This document shows positions 1 through 9,906 of a stretch of 64,000 nucleotides of DNA, piece by piece. This stretch comes from Symbiodinium natans (lineage: Eukaryota > Sar > Dinophyceae > Suessiales > Symbiodiniaceae). How positions within the stretch are numbered: position 1 is the stretch's first letter; each line of letters begins with the position of its first letter. The stretch lies in assembly GCA_905221605.1 (NCBI GenBank), contig CAJNDS010002550.1, forward strand, positions 285,001 to 349,000, given 5' to 3'. Both the position numbers and the translations under genes were made by a program. The notes under the pieces were generated by a model. The model saw only the letters and a program-made list of their open reading frames with translations. It was not told where the DNA came from and did no database searches.

Positions 1-18
1 AGTAAGGTTTGGAGCCAG

Positions 19-2870
19 GCCAGTGCTGCCCCATGACAGAGGCCACGCACGCCTGCTTCGACGAGGTCTTCACACGCACCCGCTGCTGCGAGGCCTCCTC
101 CCCGGTGGTCGCAGGCTGCAGCTGCACCTCGCTACTTAGGGACTCTTGGGAATATTTTTTGTTTATAAACTGTATATATATATATATAACTTTTTAGGTG
201 CTGTAATTCCTAAGGAACAGCTAAAATTGTAACTTTTCTTCAGTACAGGCTATACTTGCGGGAAGCAGCAAGTTTCTTGAAGCAGCTGCCTGGCCCATCC
301 ATAGGGCGGGCGGACATAAGCAGCTGGGAGTGGCGATTTCACTCAATGAGCCGGTGCCGCGAGAAAGACTACGCCGAAGCGATTGGGCCGAACGGCTGGC
401 AACGAGAGGACCTGTGCTCACAGCTGGAGATGCTGCATTACCTGGTCTTCTGTGGCTTGCAGACGAGCTGGTGGGAAGAAGAAGGCCCTTTGAGGACGAT
501 ATTCTGGACAGAAATTATGCGCCTATCCATCAGGTTGCTGCCCTCCACGTGTGAGGGGCTCGTTACGCCGCAGGAAGGCTTCCACAACCATCAGGAGTTC
601 GAGAAGCAGTACTTGTCCGATGCATTTCAGCGTAACATCTCAGACTTGCGCTGGCAGCGAACTGTGCCAGCACCCCAAGTGGCAGGACGGATTATTATAC
701 CCAAAAACCCCCCCTAAACAAAGCCCTGCATAGGGTTGATTATGGGGATTCTAAAGCCTATACCCGAAACCCTAAACCCTAAACCCTGAACCCTGAACCC
801 TGAACCCATCCTGGCAGGAAGCTGTCCAGACGAACCAGCTCGGCGCCCAACCATTCACTGTGCGGTGACGGCGCGGCTGCCGGAGGATGGACCATCGATT
901 CTTGGGGATACATTTTTTTGTTTTTCATTTTGGTGTTTAGGGTTTAGGGCTTAGGGTTTAGGGTTTACTATAGTTCCTAAGAAACAGCAAAACTTATAAT
1001 TTTTGCTAGGGTTCCAAGTTCAGCTGAGGATCAGGGCCATCAAAGCCACTTGGGCCAGAGACTGTGACTCGGTGGCTAGGCAGGCCCTGGAAACATTTTG
1101 CATTTTTCCCTTCTGGGGGTTTTAAGAGGATCGTATTTGTATAGGCATATGTTTTCCCTTTTTAGGGTTGAAGAGGATCGTATTTAGGCATATTTTGTCC
1201 GAGAGCTAAACCCTAAACCCTAAACCCTAAACCCTAAACCCTAAACCCTAAACCCTAAACCCTATTAAGTTAGGTGGAAGTTTATGTCGCGTCGGCGGAG
1301 CGAGTTGCACAGTCTTGGACAAGGTTCGGGCTCCCGGTCGCTGGGTGGGACTTTACTACAACTTTAGCACTTTATGAGTTTAGGGGGGTTTAGGGTGTAG
1401 GGTTTAAGGTTTAGGGTTTAGGGTTTAGGGTTTAGGGTTTAGGGTTTAGGGCTATTTTCATATCAAGGGAGCTGAAAAAAGTTAAGCACTTTTATTGGCG
1501 GAACTTAAAGAGCAAGAGCCACCAAGGTCCGAAACCTTGCCATGCACTACCGTGTCCTGTATACCCACCCTGACCAAGTCGGTGATGCCCCCTCGGCAAA
1601 CATGTCTGCGCGCAAGAAGCAGAAGACAACAACGAACCTTGGTGGTGCTTTACTGTAACTTTAGATCTTTGGCCTTTTTGGGTTTATTGGGTTTCTGAAT
1701 ATGGCAGGTAAAAGTTTAGTTTTCTTACTACCCTCCTAAGTGCAGCCAAGGAACCTCATTCGCAAGGCGCTGGCCATGTGGCACTGGGTTGGAACGAACC
1801 TGCCCCCATCCGACTTTGTCTGCCGCTTTGATCCAGACACGCTGTTTCTTGCCGACCGTCTCAGGCGCTACGTGCGTGAGCACTGCCTCACAAACACTTC
1901 CATGGTCTACTTGGGCCACTTAGTAGTAGAGTAGGTAACCTTTAACCTTTTTGGGGATAATATATATATATATATACTCCCCAAAGAATCCCAAAGGTCC
2001 TAAACCCTAAACCCTAAACCCTACACCCTAAACCCTAAACCCTAAACCCTAAACCCTAAACCCTAAACCCTAAACCCTAAACCCTAAACCCTAAACCCTA
2101 AACCCTAAACCCTAAACCCTAAACCCTAGCTACTGGACAGCTGAGGCCAAGTGCAGCAAACGATGAAGGTTTGGGTTGGTGACTTTCCGGATGGTGGCGC
2201 TGGAATTTGCCTGCCATGGAGAGCAGCACAGGTGGGGGTTTAGGGTTTAGGGTTTAGGGTTTAGGGTTTAGGGTTTAGGGTTTAGGGTTTAGGGTTTAGG
2301 GTTTAGGGTTTATATACACACCCAGGTATTTGCCGCAATGTTAGAGGACAGGGTGAACAAGTTTGCTGAGGCTTGGTAGCCCACTGGTACCATCTACTTT
2401 TTTTGGTTCAAGGTTCCCTTATAAAGTAACCAACCAAAACAAGGGTACCCTTACTGTAAGAAGGTTGCTGGGCTACCAAGGAGGGTATCGAGCAGGGGCC
2501 TGGCTTGCCAGAAGGATGTCGCATGGTACCCGGCCATTTGGACGACGTGATAACTGGGTTTTGCTTTCAGGAGATGGACTTGCTCCCGCACCATGGGCTG
2601 GTGTCTTCACTGGGACAGACGCGTTTCAACAACGAGCCCCTGCCGCGGCTGACGGGCGATGGAAGGATTGAGCACTGCACAGGCACCTTCGCCGACTGGC
2701 TTAAGCAGGGCCGACTGCCTGATTTGTTCCAATGCTCGTCGAAGCTTTCCGGCTGTAGCTCGATCGCGCCCTGGTGTTGGGTGAACGAGACCGAAGCCAT
2801 ATCCTTCCACGGCTATAAGAACGCCTCAGAGCTGCTGGATGCTTACCGCTACCTCGTTGCCGCGGGATGA
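19..2870 (+). CDS. GT31 / core-1 beta-1,3-galactosyltransferase-like protein, multi-exon, 5' partial
   Basis: Likely a Golgi glycosyltransferase of the Fringe/C1GALT1 group (GT31). Ten exons join in phase: 19-130, 249-685, 818-889, 1010-1074, 1274-1306, 1527-1618, 1751-1922, 2169 to about 2222-2231, 2326-2370 and 2481-2870, ending at TGA 2868-2870; together about 490 codons. Family landmarks appear in the right order: IRAIKATWARDCDSV (family KxVKATWaxRC), VEVYVASAE (family LFMSSEE), KALAMWHWV, the metal-binding DxD region as RFDPDTLF (family ADDDTY; the middle Asp is Pro here), VYLGHL, DGGAGICL (family SGGAGYVL) and LDDVITGFC (family EDVaiGxC). The first exon holds a Cys-rich segment, ACFDEVFTRTRCC. 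Donors are GC at 131, 1075, 1307, 1619, 2371; GA at 686, 890; GT at 1923; the 2223-2232 donor is ambiguous (GC or GT). All nine acceptors are AG|G. The first exon continues upstream of the window. Exon joins are inferred from homology and phase, not from transcripts; the altered DxD leaves activity uncertain. Confidence 0.75.
1207..1263. repeat. CCCTAAA telomeric array in a GT31 intron
   Basis: About eight uninterrupted CCCTAAA units inside the intron 1075-1273. Confidence 0.95.
1388..1451. repeat. TTTAGGG telomeric array in a GT31 intron
   Basis: About eight units, some variant (TGTAGGG, TTAAGG), inside intron 1307-1526; opposite orientation to the array in the previous intron. Confidence 0.95.
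1619..1750 (+). mobile_element. Introner, family 5, in the GT31 gene
   Basis: The intron between exons 1527-1618 and 1751-1922. Ends CTTGGTGGTGCTTTACTGTAA and CTCCTAAGTGCAGCCAAG, with TTTTTGGGTTTATTGGGTTTCT in the middle. A close relative lies directly before the Hsp70 exon at 5097. Confidence 0.7.
2000..2128. repeat. CCCTAAA telomeric array in a GT31 intron
   Basis: About 18 units with one CACCCTA variant, inside intron 1923-2168. Confidence 0.95.
2236..2312. repeat. TTTAGGG telomeric array in a GT31 intron
   Basis: About eleven perfect units between the exon ending near 2231 and the exon at 2326. Confidence 0.95.
2371..2480 (+). mobile_element. Introner, foldback family 1 (CTTGGTAGCCCA ends), exactly one intron
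   Basis: A 110-base intron that is itself a foldback element. The left end is GCTTGGTAGCCCA and the right end TGGGCTACCAAG, with an internal stem (GGTACC... / ...GGGTACCC). Splicing at GAG|GC and AAG|GAG keeps the GT31 frame. The acceptor AG is the end of the right inverted repeat; the donor GC is one host G plus the first C of the left repeat. Confidence 0.8.
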
Positions 2871-2997
2871 TCTCGCTTTCAATCGAAGATGCCCTTGCTC
2901 TACAGCAGCTGCAGATGACAACAGGTGTTAGGGCTTAGGGTTTCATTCCCCGCCTGCATATCCTCTAAAGCCTGACCTGAACGGCAAGGAGTCAGGG

Positions 2998-3208
2998 GTT
3001 TAGGGTTTAGGGTTGAGGGTTTAGGGTTTAGGGTTGAGGGTTGAGGGTTTAGGGTTTAGGGTTTAGGGGAAGACCCAGACATGTCTAGGGAGCCGCAAGA
3101 TGATGCGCTGGGAGGCTTTCGGGCGTAGGGTTTAGGGTTTAGGGTTTAGGGTTTAGGGTTTAGGGTTTAGGGTTTAGGGTTCGGGTTTAGGGTTTAGGGT
3201 TTAGAGTT
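2998..3208. repeat. Two TTTAGGG arrays around a short island
   Basis: Arrays at 2998-3068 and 3127-3208 enclose a 55-base open island (EDPDMSREPQDDALGGFR), a possible exon downstream of the GT31 stop. Confidence 0.85.
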
Positions 3209-3209
3209 T

Positions 3210-4600
3210 CGTTTTTTAGGACTTTTTAGGTTTTGCAGGCTTAAGAGGGTATAGGCTTTAGGGTTAGGCTGCGCTGGGTGTGCCCCACATAAGAGACGGC
3301 CGTGTCAAAGAATGTCAGTTCCAGACATCGAGTGAAGGATGAGTTCTTCGCATCTTTCGTTTGCCTTTTTTAGGCGTTTAAGGTTTAGAGTTTAGGGTTT
3401 GGCTTAGGGCTTAGGGCTTAGGGCTTAGGGCTTAGGGCTTAGGGCTTAGGGCTTAGGGCCTGGGGCTGAGGGCTTAGGGCTTAGGGCAAAGGGTTTAGGG
3501 TTTAGGGTTTAGGGTCTAGGGTCTAGGGTCTAGGGTCTAGGGTCTAGGGTCTAGGGTCTAGGGTCTAGGGTCTAGGGTTTAGGGTTTAGGGTTTAGGGTT
3601 TAGGGTTTAGGGTTTAGGGTTTGGAGAGGCACATGTGCACAAAATTGGGGGTGCGCTCTGCGGACAGCATCTTAGGGAACAAGTAGTGTTCAGGGTTTAG
3701 GGCTTAGGCTTTAGGCTTTAGGCTTTTGGCTTTAGGGTTTAGGTTTTAGGGATTAGGGTTTAGGGTTTAGGGCACAGCATGCACCTGCATCACATGCTTC
3801 TATCTGCTTGCTTAGCTCCTCAACACCGGGTCCCGGAGCTTGAGTCCAGAATTTTTTGAGGGTTCTTCAAGGAGGGGGTTCAAGGGGGTTCAGGGGGGTT
3901 CAGGGGGGGTTAGGGGGGTTTAGGGTTTAGGGTTAAGGGTTTAGGGTTTAGGGTTTATGTTTTAGGGTTTAGGGTTCAGGGTTTAGGGTTTAGGGTTTCG
4001 GGTTTAGGGGGTTCAAGACGGGAAGGTACCTAACCCAAAGGCTCCCTAGTACGCCCTACTACTCCCTAGGGCTCCCTAAGACCCTAAAGTTCCCACCCCC
4101 CATGAACCTCGCCCTTGGGAACCCTATAAAGAGTTGTGGGTTTAGGGTTTAGGGTTTAGGGTTTAGGGTTGTGGAGCTCGGATGAGGTAACCTCTAAACC
4201 CGAATGCGCCTTCGCAGAATCTCCGTTATGCTCCCCGACCAGAAGCGGAAGGAGCCAAACCAAGACATCCCCCGTCCAACGCATCAATGAGCCCTCAACA
4301 ACATCACCTTGTCCTGAAACCCAAACCCCAAACCCCAAACCCCACACCCCACACCCCACACCCCACACCTGAAACCCTGAACCCTGAAACCCTGAACCCT
4401 GAACCCTAAACCCTAGGCCCTACTCCACCTCCACCTCCCAAAAAAACTGACAAAAAATGACAAAAAAACACCAGAGGTAAAACCAACCAAATTTAACTTC
4501 AAACCAGGCGATATTATTCTCTAAATTTAATATATATATATATATACACAACAAAAATGTGTATGGAAGCCGTTGAAAAAGCTGGTATTAATGGTCTCAT
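3210..4600. other. Telomere-like DNA with short open islands between the GT31 and Hsp70 exons
   Basis: Short open plus-strand pieces occur at about 3267-3341 (AALGVPHIRDGRVKECQFQT), 3625-3687 (ERHMCTKLGVRSADSILGNK) and 4174-4311 (RINEPSTTSP, faintly like the Hsp70 motif RIINEPTAAA). None is strong enough to call as an exon. They could be the 5' part of the Hsp70 gene or a separate gene. Confidence 0.35.
3396..3625. repeat. Variant telomeric array with homogenised blocks
   Basis: Blocks of GCTTAGG (3404-3485), then TCTAGGG about nine times (3512-3578), then standard TTTAGGG. Each variant forms its own run. Confidence 0.9.
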
Positions 4601-4617
4601 TACTGGCAACCCTATTC

Positions 4618-4743
4618 CCGAAACCCTAAACCCTAAACCCTAAACCCTAAACCCTAATAATTAAACCTTAAACCCCAACCCTAAACCCTACACCTAAACC
4701 CTAAACCCTAAACCCTAAACCCTAAACCCTAAACCCTAAACCT
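4618..4743. repeat. CCCTAAA array
   Basis: Two runs of CCCTAAA separated by degenerate units; upstream of a G15 run at about 4770. Confidence 0.9.
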
Positions 4744-4983
4744 AGACCCCTTGCTTTCGGCTTGGGGCGGGGGGGGGGGGGGGAGGTTGGATGCCAGGCA
4801 GTGCCCTTATTCCCCCTCTTTTTGGTGGGATCCCTAAACACAAGAAGGGGCACCTCAGGATTTCACAGGGTTTAGGGTTTGGGGTTTTTGGGTGTAGGGT
4901 TTAGGGTTTAGGGTTTTTTGGGTGGTAGTGTTCTAGGGTGTTTGGTTTAGGGCGTTTTGGGAGCCGAAGTTGCATGTGAGGTT

Positions 4984-5096
4984 GCTTTGTGGTACTTTAC
5001 TGTAACTTTCGATCCTTACCTTTTTTGGGTTTATTGGGCTTCTTATTAAGGCAGTTAAAAGTTTAATTTATAGCTACCCTCCTGAGTGCAGCCAAG
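4984..5096 (+). mobile_element. Introner, family 5, in the Hsp70-like gene
   Basis: Shares TGGTACTTTACTGTAACTTT, TTTTTTGGGTTTATTGGGCTT, TAAAAGTTTAATTT and CCTCCTGAGTGCAGCCAAG with the element at 1619-1750. Its last AG is the acceptor of the Hsp70 exon. Confidence 0.7.
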
Positions 5097-8000
5097 GTTG
5101 GATGTCACACCCCTGTCTATCGGCTACGAGTCTGCCAATGGAGCCATGTCCCGGATGATCGCAGCTTGGATGGGGTTAAGGTCTGTGGGGCTTATGGGGT
5201 TTATAGGGTTTGGTAGGGTTTGGTAGGGTTTGGTAGGGTTTGGTAGGGTTTGGTAGGGTTTGGTAGGGTTTGGTAGGGTTTATAGGGTTTGGTAGGGTGT
5301 GGTAGGGTTTATAGGGTTTGGTGGGGTTTGGTAGGGTTTATAGGGTTTGGTAGGGTTTGGTAGGGTTTGGTAGGGTTTGGTAGGGTTTGGTAGGGTTTGG
5401 TAGGGTTTGGTAGGGTTTGGTAGGGTTTGGTAGGGTTTAGAGGGTTTAGAGGGTTTAGAGGGTTTAGAGGGTTCACAGGGTTTCGAGGGTTTAGAGGCTT
5501 TTCCTGTCTCTAAGCCGCAAAGCGTGTTTCTTCCCTAAAGCGGTAAACCTTGGGCCCTAATCTAAAGCTGGATGGTCCCTTACCCTTGTTGATATAGGGA
5601 TCCAAAGTAGGGACCCTTATATTATAAAACCACAATATGGTATATATATATATACATATATCGTGTATATAAAGGTTGTATATCAAGGGACCGAAATTAA
5701 GGGCCCCCCATACTTCGGATTCCCTACCTAGTTTGCAGCTGACAATACAAGCTGAGAAGCCTAAGGAACCCTGCAAAGGCCCTGAAGTTTGGGGACTCCT
5801 AGACCAGGCACACCACTTCCGTTTACGTGATTCAGCACCCTACAAACATATGGGTCAGTTCTCTAAATTAGGGTCCCTGTTTGGGCACCGTAAATACGAG
5901 AGCCCGCCTTTTTCAATCGGACCCCCAAAAGGGACCGTATTGTAGAGAAGTGCTTGGAGGTTCATGGGACTTAACAACCACTTCTAACTGGGCTTATAAC
6001 CTTACTTATAATAGGGCTAACGCCCTTTAGGGGTATTATAAGTGGGGTTATACGTACCGTTACAAATTGGTTAGTAAGTACCATGAACCTTCAAGTGACC
6101 TTCTATTCGCCCATCTTAGAACCAGATGCTGCTGCCAAAGGCTGCCCTAAACCCTAAACCTTAAACCCTAAACCCTAAACCCTAAACCCCAAACCCACGG
6201 CCCTCCAAACCTTGGACCAAAAGTCATCTTGAATCCTTCTCCCAAAGCCCGAAGCCAAATTTTATTTCCTCAGTCCCGCATACTCCAAACCCTAAACCCT
6301 AAACCCTAAACCCCAAACCCGAAACCCTAAACCCTAACCCCTCAACCCGGGGGTCAGGAGCGCAACACCACCATCCCGACCCGTGCGGCCATGACCCTCA
6401 CCACCCATGCAGACAACCAGCAGCGGCTTGGACCCCAAGAGTTTAGCTTTAGGGTTTAGGATTTAGGGTTTAGGGTTTGGGGTTTGGGGTTTGGGGTTTA
6501 TAGTTCAGGGTTTCGTGTAGGTTTTAGGGTTTATGTAGGGATTACATGGCGTTTATACAGGACTGACATAAACGGGGGGTTTATACAGGATTTAGGCTCG
6601 GACTGCTAAACCCTAAACCTGCCGTGTAGATCCGTATCTTGCTTTGGAAGTTGTGGGATTGGAGCTTTAAGGTTTAGGGTTCCGACCCAACCAGCCCAAG
6701 GAGGTGGGGGGGAGGAGGAGTACGGGGGGAGGGGGAGGGAGGAGTGGGCTACCAGGAGATTCTTTACCCAGTTCCTGGTTTCGGCTACTGTCGTGTGCCC
6801 CAGAGCCCTGAACCCTCAAAGCCCTGGAACCTTGGAACCCGAAAACCCTGAACCCTAGACCCTAAACCCTAACCTAAACCCTAAACCCTAAACCCTAAAC
6901 CCTAAACCCCAAACCCCAAACCCCAAACCCCAAACCCTAAACCCTAAACCCTAAACCCTAAACCCTAAACCCTAAACCCTAAACCCTAGACCCTAGACCC
7001 TAGACCCTAGACCCTAGACCCTAAACCCTAAACCCTAAACCCTAAACCCTAAACCGTACCGATTGGAACCCGGAAGCACCGCAACTGACATGGAACAATG
7101 TCTCCGCGAGGAGCGTGAAGCTTCGGATCTTTGAGGGCGAGCGGGTCTCTTGCCAAGCATCCCCGGCGCGATTGGATTTTGGGTTTAGGATTGAGCGTTT
7201 AGGTTTAGGGTTTGGGATTTAGGGTTTAGGGTTTGGTCTTTAGTCTTTAGGGTTTCGTTGTTGGAGTCTTTTCATGCCGCATCATGTCGCATGTTAAGCT
7301 TTGATATGGGCATTCCCAAAAAAGGGGTATCCCTGTACACCCCAAATAGACTATAATTCCCTTAAAGGGACCTCCAAACCCTAAACCCTATTATAAATCC
7401 TGGACCCTACAGCCCCAAGGCAAGGTACCCTATTTTCGGAGGTGGCCTGGAAGTGATACGGTAGCCAAGTTCTCTGCTGTTAGAGTCCCAAACCTGTGAG
7501 TTCTGGACCTGAATTCCGAGTGCGCAAGCCGAATTCCGAAACCTCCTGCCGAAACCCTAAACCCTAAACCCTAAACCCTAAACCCTCTGGAAGGACAACA
7601 ACTTCTTGGGGGAGGTAGTGCTCGATGGCCTCCCGCCAGCCCCACGCGGCGTGCCGCAAATAAAGGCGCGAAGTGTTTCGGATGTGGGATCCATGCCTGG
7701 GACTAGGGTTTAGGGTTTAGGGTTTAGGGTTTAGGGTTTAGGGTTTAGGGTTTAGGGTTTAGGGCCTCTTTACCTACAGTTTAATAGGTTATACCTGCTA
7801 ATGAATGGGGCAGTTACTACTAAATTGTAGGTATATAAGGTCTTTCGCTGTAAGTTTTCAAAGAGTCCCCACCCCCCCCCCCCCCCCCAAACCCCCAACG
7901 AAGACGCGAAGTAAGGTCAAGGGTTAGTTTGTTAGCATGTGCAGCTGAATTGGAGTGATTTGCCCTAATCCCTAGACCTGTTTTTGGGTGGCGGGCGGGG

Positions 8001-9150
8001 GGGTAGGGGGGGGTGGGGGGGGGTGGGGGGGGGGGTGGGGGGGGGGGGGTGGGGGGGTGGGGGGGGGGTGGGGTGGGGGGAGGGTGGCGGGGGGGGTTTG
8101 GGGGGGAGGGGGGGGGGGGGTGGGGGGGGTGGGGGGGGGTGGGGGGGGGGGGGTGGGGGGGGGGGGTGGGGGGGGGGGCTGGGGGGGGGGGTGGGGGGGG
8201 GGGGGGTGGGGGGGGGGGGGGTGGGGGGGGTGGGGGGGGGGGGGGGGGGCGGCCTAAACCTTCAGCTCGATACCCGGAACTTAGCCTCTGAAACGTGCCT
8301 TGCAAGGAGGAAAGGATCTCAAGCAAAATGCCTCCGCCCGCACGACCCTTTGCCTTCCATAGAAAGTCCGTCCAAAAGATTATCACGATTCAGGGTTTGG
8401 GGCTGAGGGTTTTGGGTTTAGGGTTTAGGGTTTGGGGCTTAGGGTTTGGGGTTTGGTTTTTAGGGTTTAAGGTTTAGGGTTTTGCGCGCACAACCAGTTC
8501 AGAAGGCCCTGGAACGGCAGCAGACCTCAGTCCATCAACGCCAGGTGGTCTTCGACCTCGATGCCAATGGCATCTTGCAACACGGCCATTCAGGAAGCCC
8601 CAACCCTTAAACCCTAAACCCGAAACCCGAAACCCTAAACCCTAAACCCTAAACCCTAAACCCTAAACCCTAAACCCTAAACCCTAGATCCTACTGATTG
8701 GCTTGGATTTTGGCCACCAAGACAGCGCAGTGAATGCACGTGTTGGTAGTCCTCTAAACTTCCCTTTTTGGGGGTCCGTCCTTCATATGGTATAGTACGA
8801 CAGCCCTTATTATCAAAAGGACCCTAATTTACAGAAATACCCACATACAGAGCTGGCTTTGCGGGGGTGTTCCGAGTGCCCTGCAGCCCGAGGCACGTGA
8901 CGGCTCACGAATGCAGCACCGGAAAAAGCAACTCCATCACAGTGACCAATGAACCTTCTTGGCAATCGTTGGGCGTTTAGGGTTTAGGGTTTAGGGTTGA
9001 GGGCCCGGAGATTCAATTTGTACGTTTATCGCCAACCGCAACCTGTCTGCATCCTGCGCAGAACGGATTGTTTTGGGTAGGGGGTCGCGCGCTGCAACTG
9101 CCGAGGAGAAAGGCAGACTTACCCAAAGCGATATTGAAGAAATGATTAAG
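5097..9150 (+). CDS. Divergent Hsp70 family chaperone, seven internal exons (partial)
   Basis: Hsp70 ATP-dependent chaperone. Exons 5097-5160, 6358-6422, 7111-7156, 7594-7665, 8545-8576, 8893-8950 and 9106-9150 join in phase. Visible blocks match Hsp70 in order: [21 protein letters not shown] (family LLDVTPLSLGIETAGGVMTKLI), [12 protein letters not shown] (PRNTTIPTKKS), [19 protein letters not shown] (VYEGERAMTK), [44 protein letters not shown] (TFDIDANGILNVSAxDKSTG), SITVTN and [15 protein letters not shown] (DKGRLSKEEIERMV). This is the end of the ATPase domain, the linker and the beta-sandwich substrate domain. Donors are GC at 5161, 6423, 7157, 7666, 8577, 9151 and GA at 8951; acceptors are all AG|G. 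The shortest exon is 32 bases. Introns run from 155 to 1197 bases and hold telomeric arrays, foldback elements and a 260-base G tract. The N-terminal exons were not convincingly found. Identity is sure; whether it is an active gene or a decayed copy is not. Confidence 0.85.
5208..5470. repeat. Ten-base TTTGGTAGGG tandem array in an Hsp70 intron
   Basis: More than 20 copies of GGGTTTGGTA with TTTATAGGG interruptions, then TTTAGAGGG units. It looks like a telomeric unit with a three-base insertion that was amplified. Confidence 0.9.
5953..6095. mobile_element. Foldback element, family 2 (CTTGGAGGTTCATG ends)
   Basis: Ends CTTGGAGGTTCATGGGACTTA and TAAGTACCATGAACCTTCAAG, with an inner dyad of TTATAATAGGG / CCCTTTAGGGGTATTATAA. 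It lies inside the Hsp70 intron 5161-6357. Confidence 0.75.
6849..7054. repeat. CCCTAAA array with variant blocks
   Basis: Standard units, a block of CCCCAAA, standard units, a block of CCCTAGA (6987-7020), then standard units again; lies inside Hsp70 intron 6423-7110. Confidence 0.9.
7707..7765. repeat. TTTAGGG array in an Hsp70 intron
   Basis: About eight perfect units inside intron 7666-8544. Confidence 0.95.
7987..8250. repeat. 260-base G tract with sparse T in an Hsp70 intron
   Basis: Almost pure G with single T, rarely A or C, on the plus strand; a C16 run at about 7873-7888 lies upstream. Strong G-quadruplex potential. Apparent poly-Gly and poly-Pro reading frames here are artefacts of composition. 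Confidence 0.95.
8612..8690. repeat. CCCTAAA array in an Hsp70 intron
   Basis: About eleven units including CCCGAAA variants, between the exons at 8545-8576 and 8893-8950. Confidence 0.9.
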
Positions 9151-9423
9151 GCCGGGTGCCTTCCGCAATGCGAGTTGGGTCTTTCCCAAAAATAGGGGTT
9201 TAGGGTTTAGGGTTTAGGGTTCAGGGTTTAGGGTACCCCTTTTATACCCCAAATTGAATAGAAATCCCCTTTAAAGAGACCCCCCCTATACCCTATTTTT
9301 GGAAGCCCCCAGTTCAAGTCCGTATTGATGTAGGCCCTTGGAATATTATCCTTTGTCCGTTTACGAGTCTCACGTTTTCGGGGAGTTTTCAGGACCCAGC
9401 GGCCGTTATTCAGTTTTTGTCAT

Positions 9424-9530
9424 TTGGGGGGGGGGGGGGGGGGGGGGGGTGGGGGGGGGGGCGTGGGGGGGGGGGGGGGTGGGGGGCCGAGGGTAAGGGC
9501 GGGGGGGGCCTGGGGGGGGGGGAAGGTAGT
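9424..9530. repeat. G-rich tract
   Basis: Runs of G interrupted by T, similar to 7987-8250 but shorter. Confidence 0.9.
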
Positions 9531-9768
9531 CAGGTTCTTTTTAAAGTGTGCACCGCGACCGACCTAGTTCCGGACTATACATCTACAGGAGCATATTTAC
9601 AGGGAAAGTAGCATCCTGGCGCCGCTCGGTCCGAACCGCATAAACCGCAAATCGCCCTAAACCTTAAACCTCAACTGCAAGCCGCCCCCTCTTCAACCCT
9701 ACACCCCAAACCCTAAAACCCCCCCTCTTCAACCCTAAACCCCAAACGCCCCTCTTCAGCCCTCAGCC

Positions 9769-9897
9769 CTAAACCCTAAACCTTAAACCTTAAACCCTAA
9801 ACCCTAAACCCTAAACCCTACACCCTAAACCCTAAACCCTAAACCCTAAACCCTAAACCCTAAACCCTAAACCCTAAACCCTAAACCCTAAACCCTA
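9769..9897. repeat. CCCTAAA array
   Basis: About 17 units immediately before the candidate Hsp70 exon at 9907. Confidence 0.95.
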
Positions 9898-9906
9898 GCT
9901 CTCGAG

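Noticed and set aside
4174-4311. Upstream Hsp70 exon containing RINEPSTTSP
   Set aside because: Only about five residues resemble the family motif and the flanking residues do not match, so it was not added to the gene model.
7820-8410. Long poly-Pro (minus) and poly-Gly (plus) reading frames
   Set aside because: They only reflect the G/C homopolymer tract inside an Hsp70 intron; no start context or non-repetitive domain.
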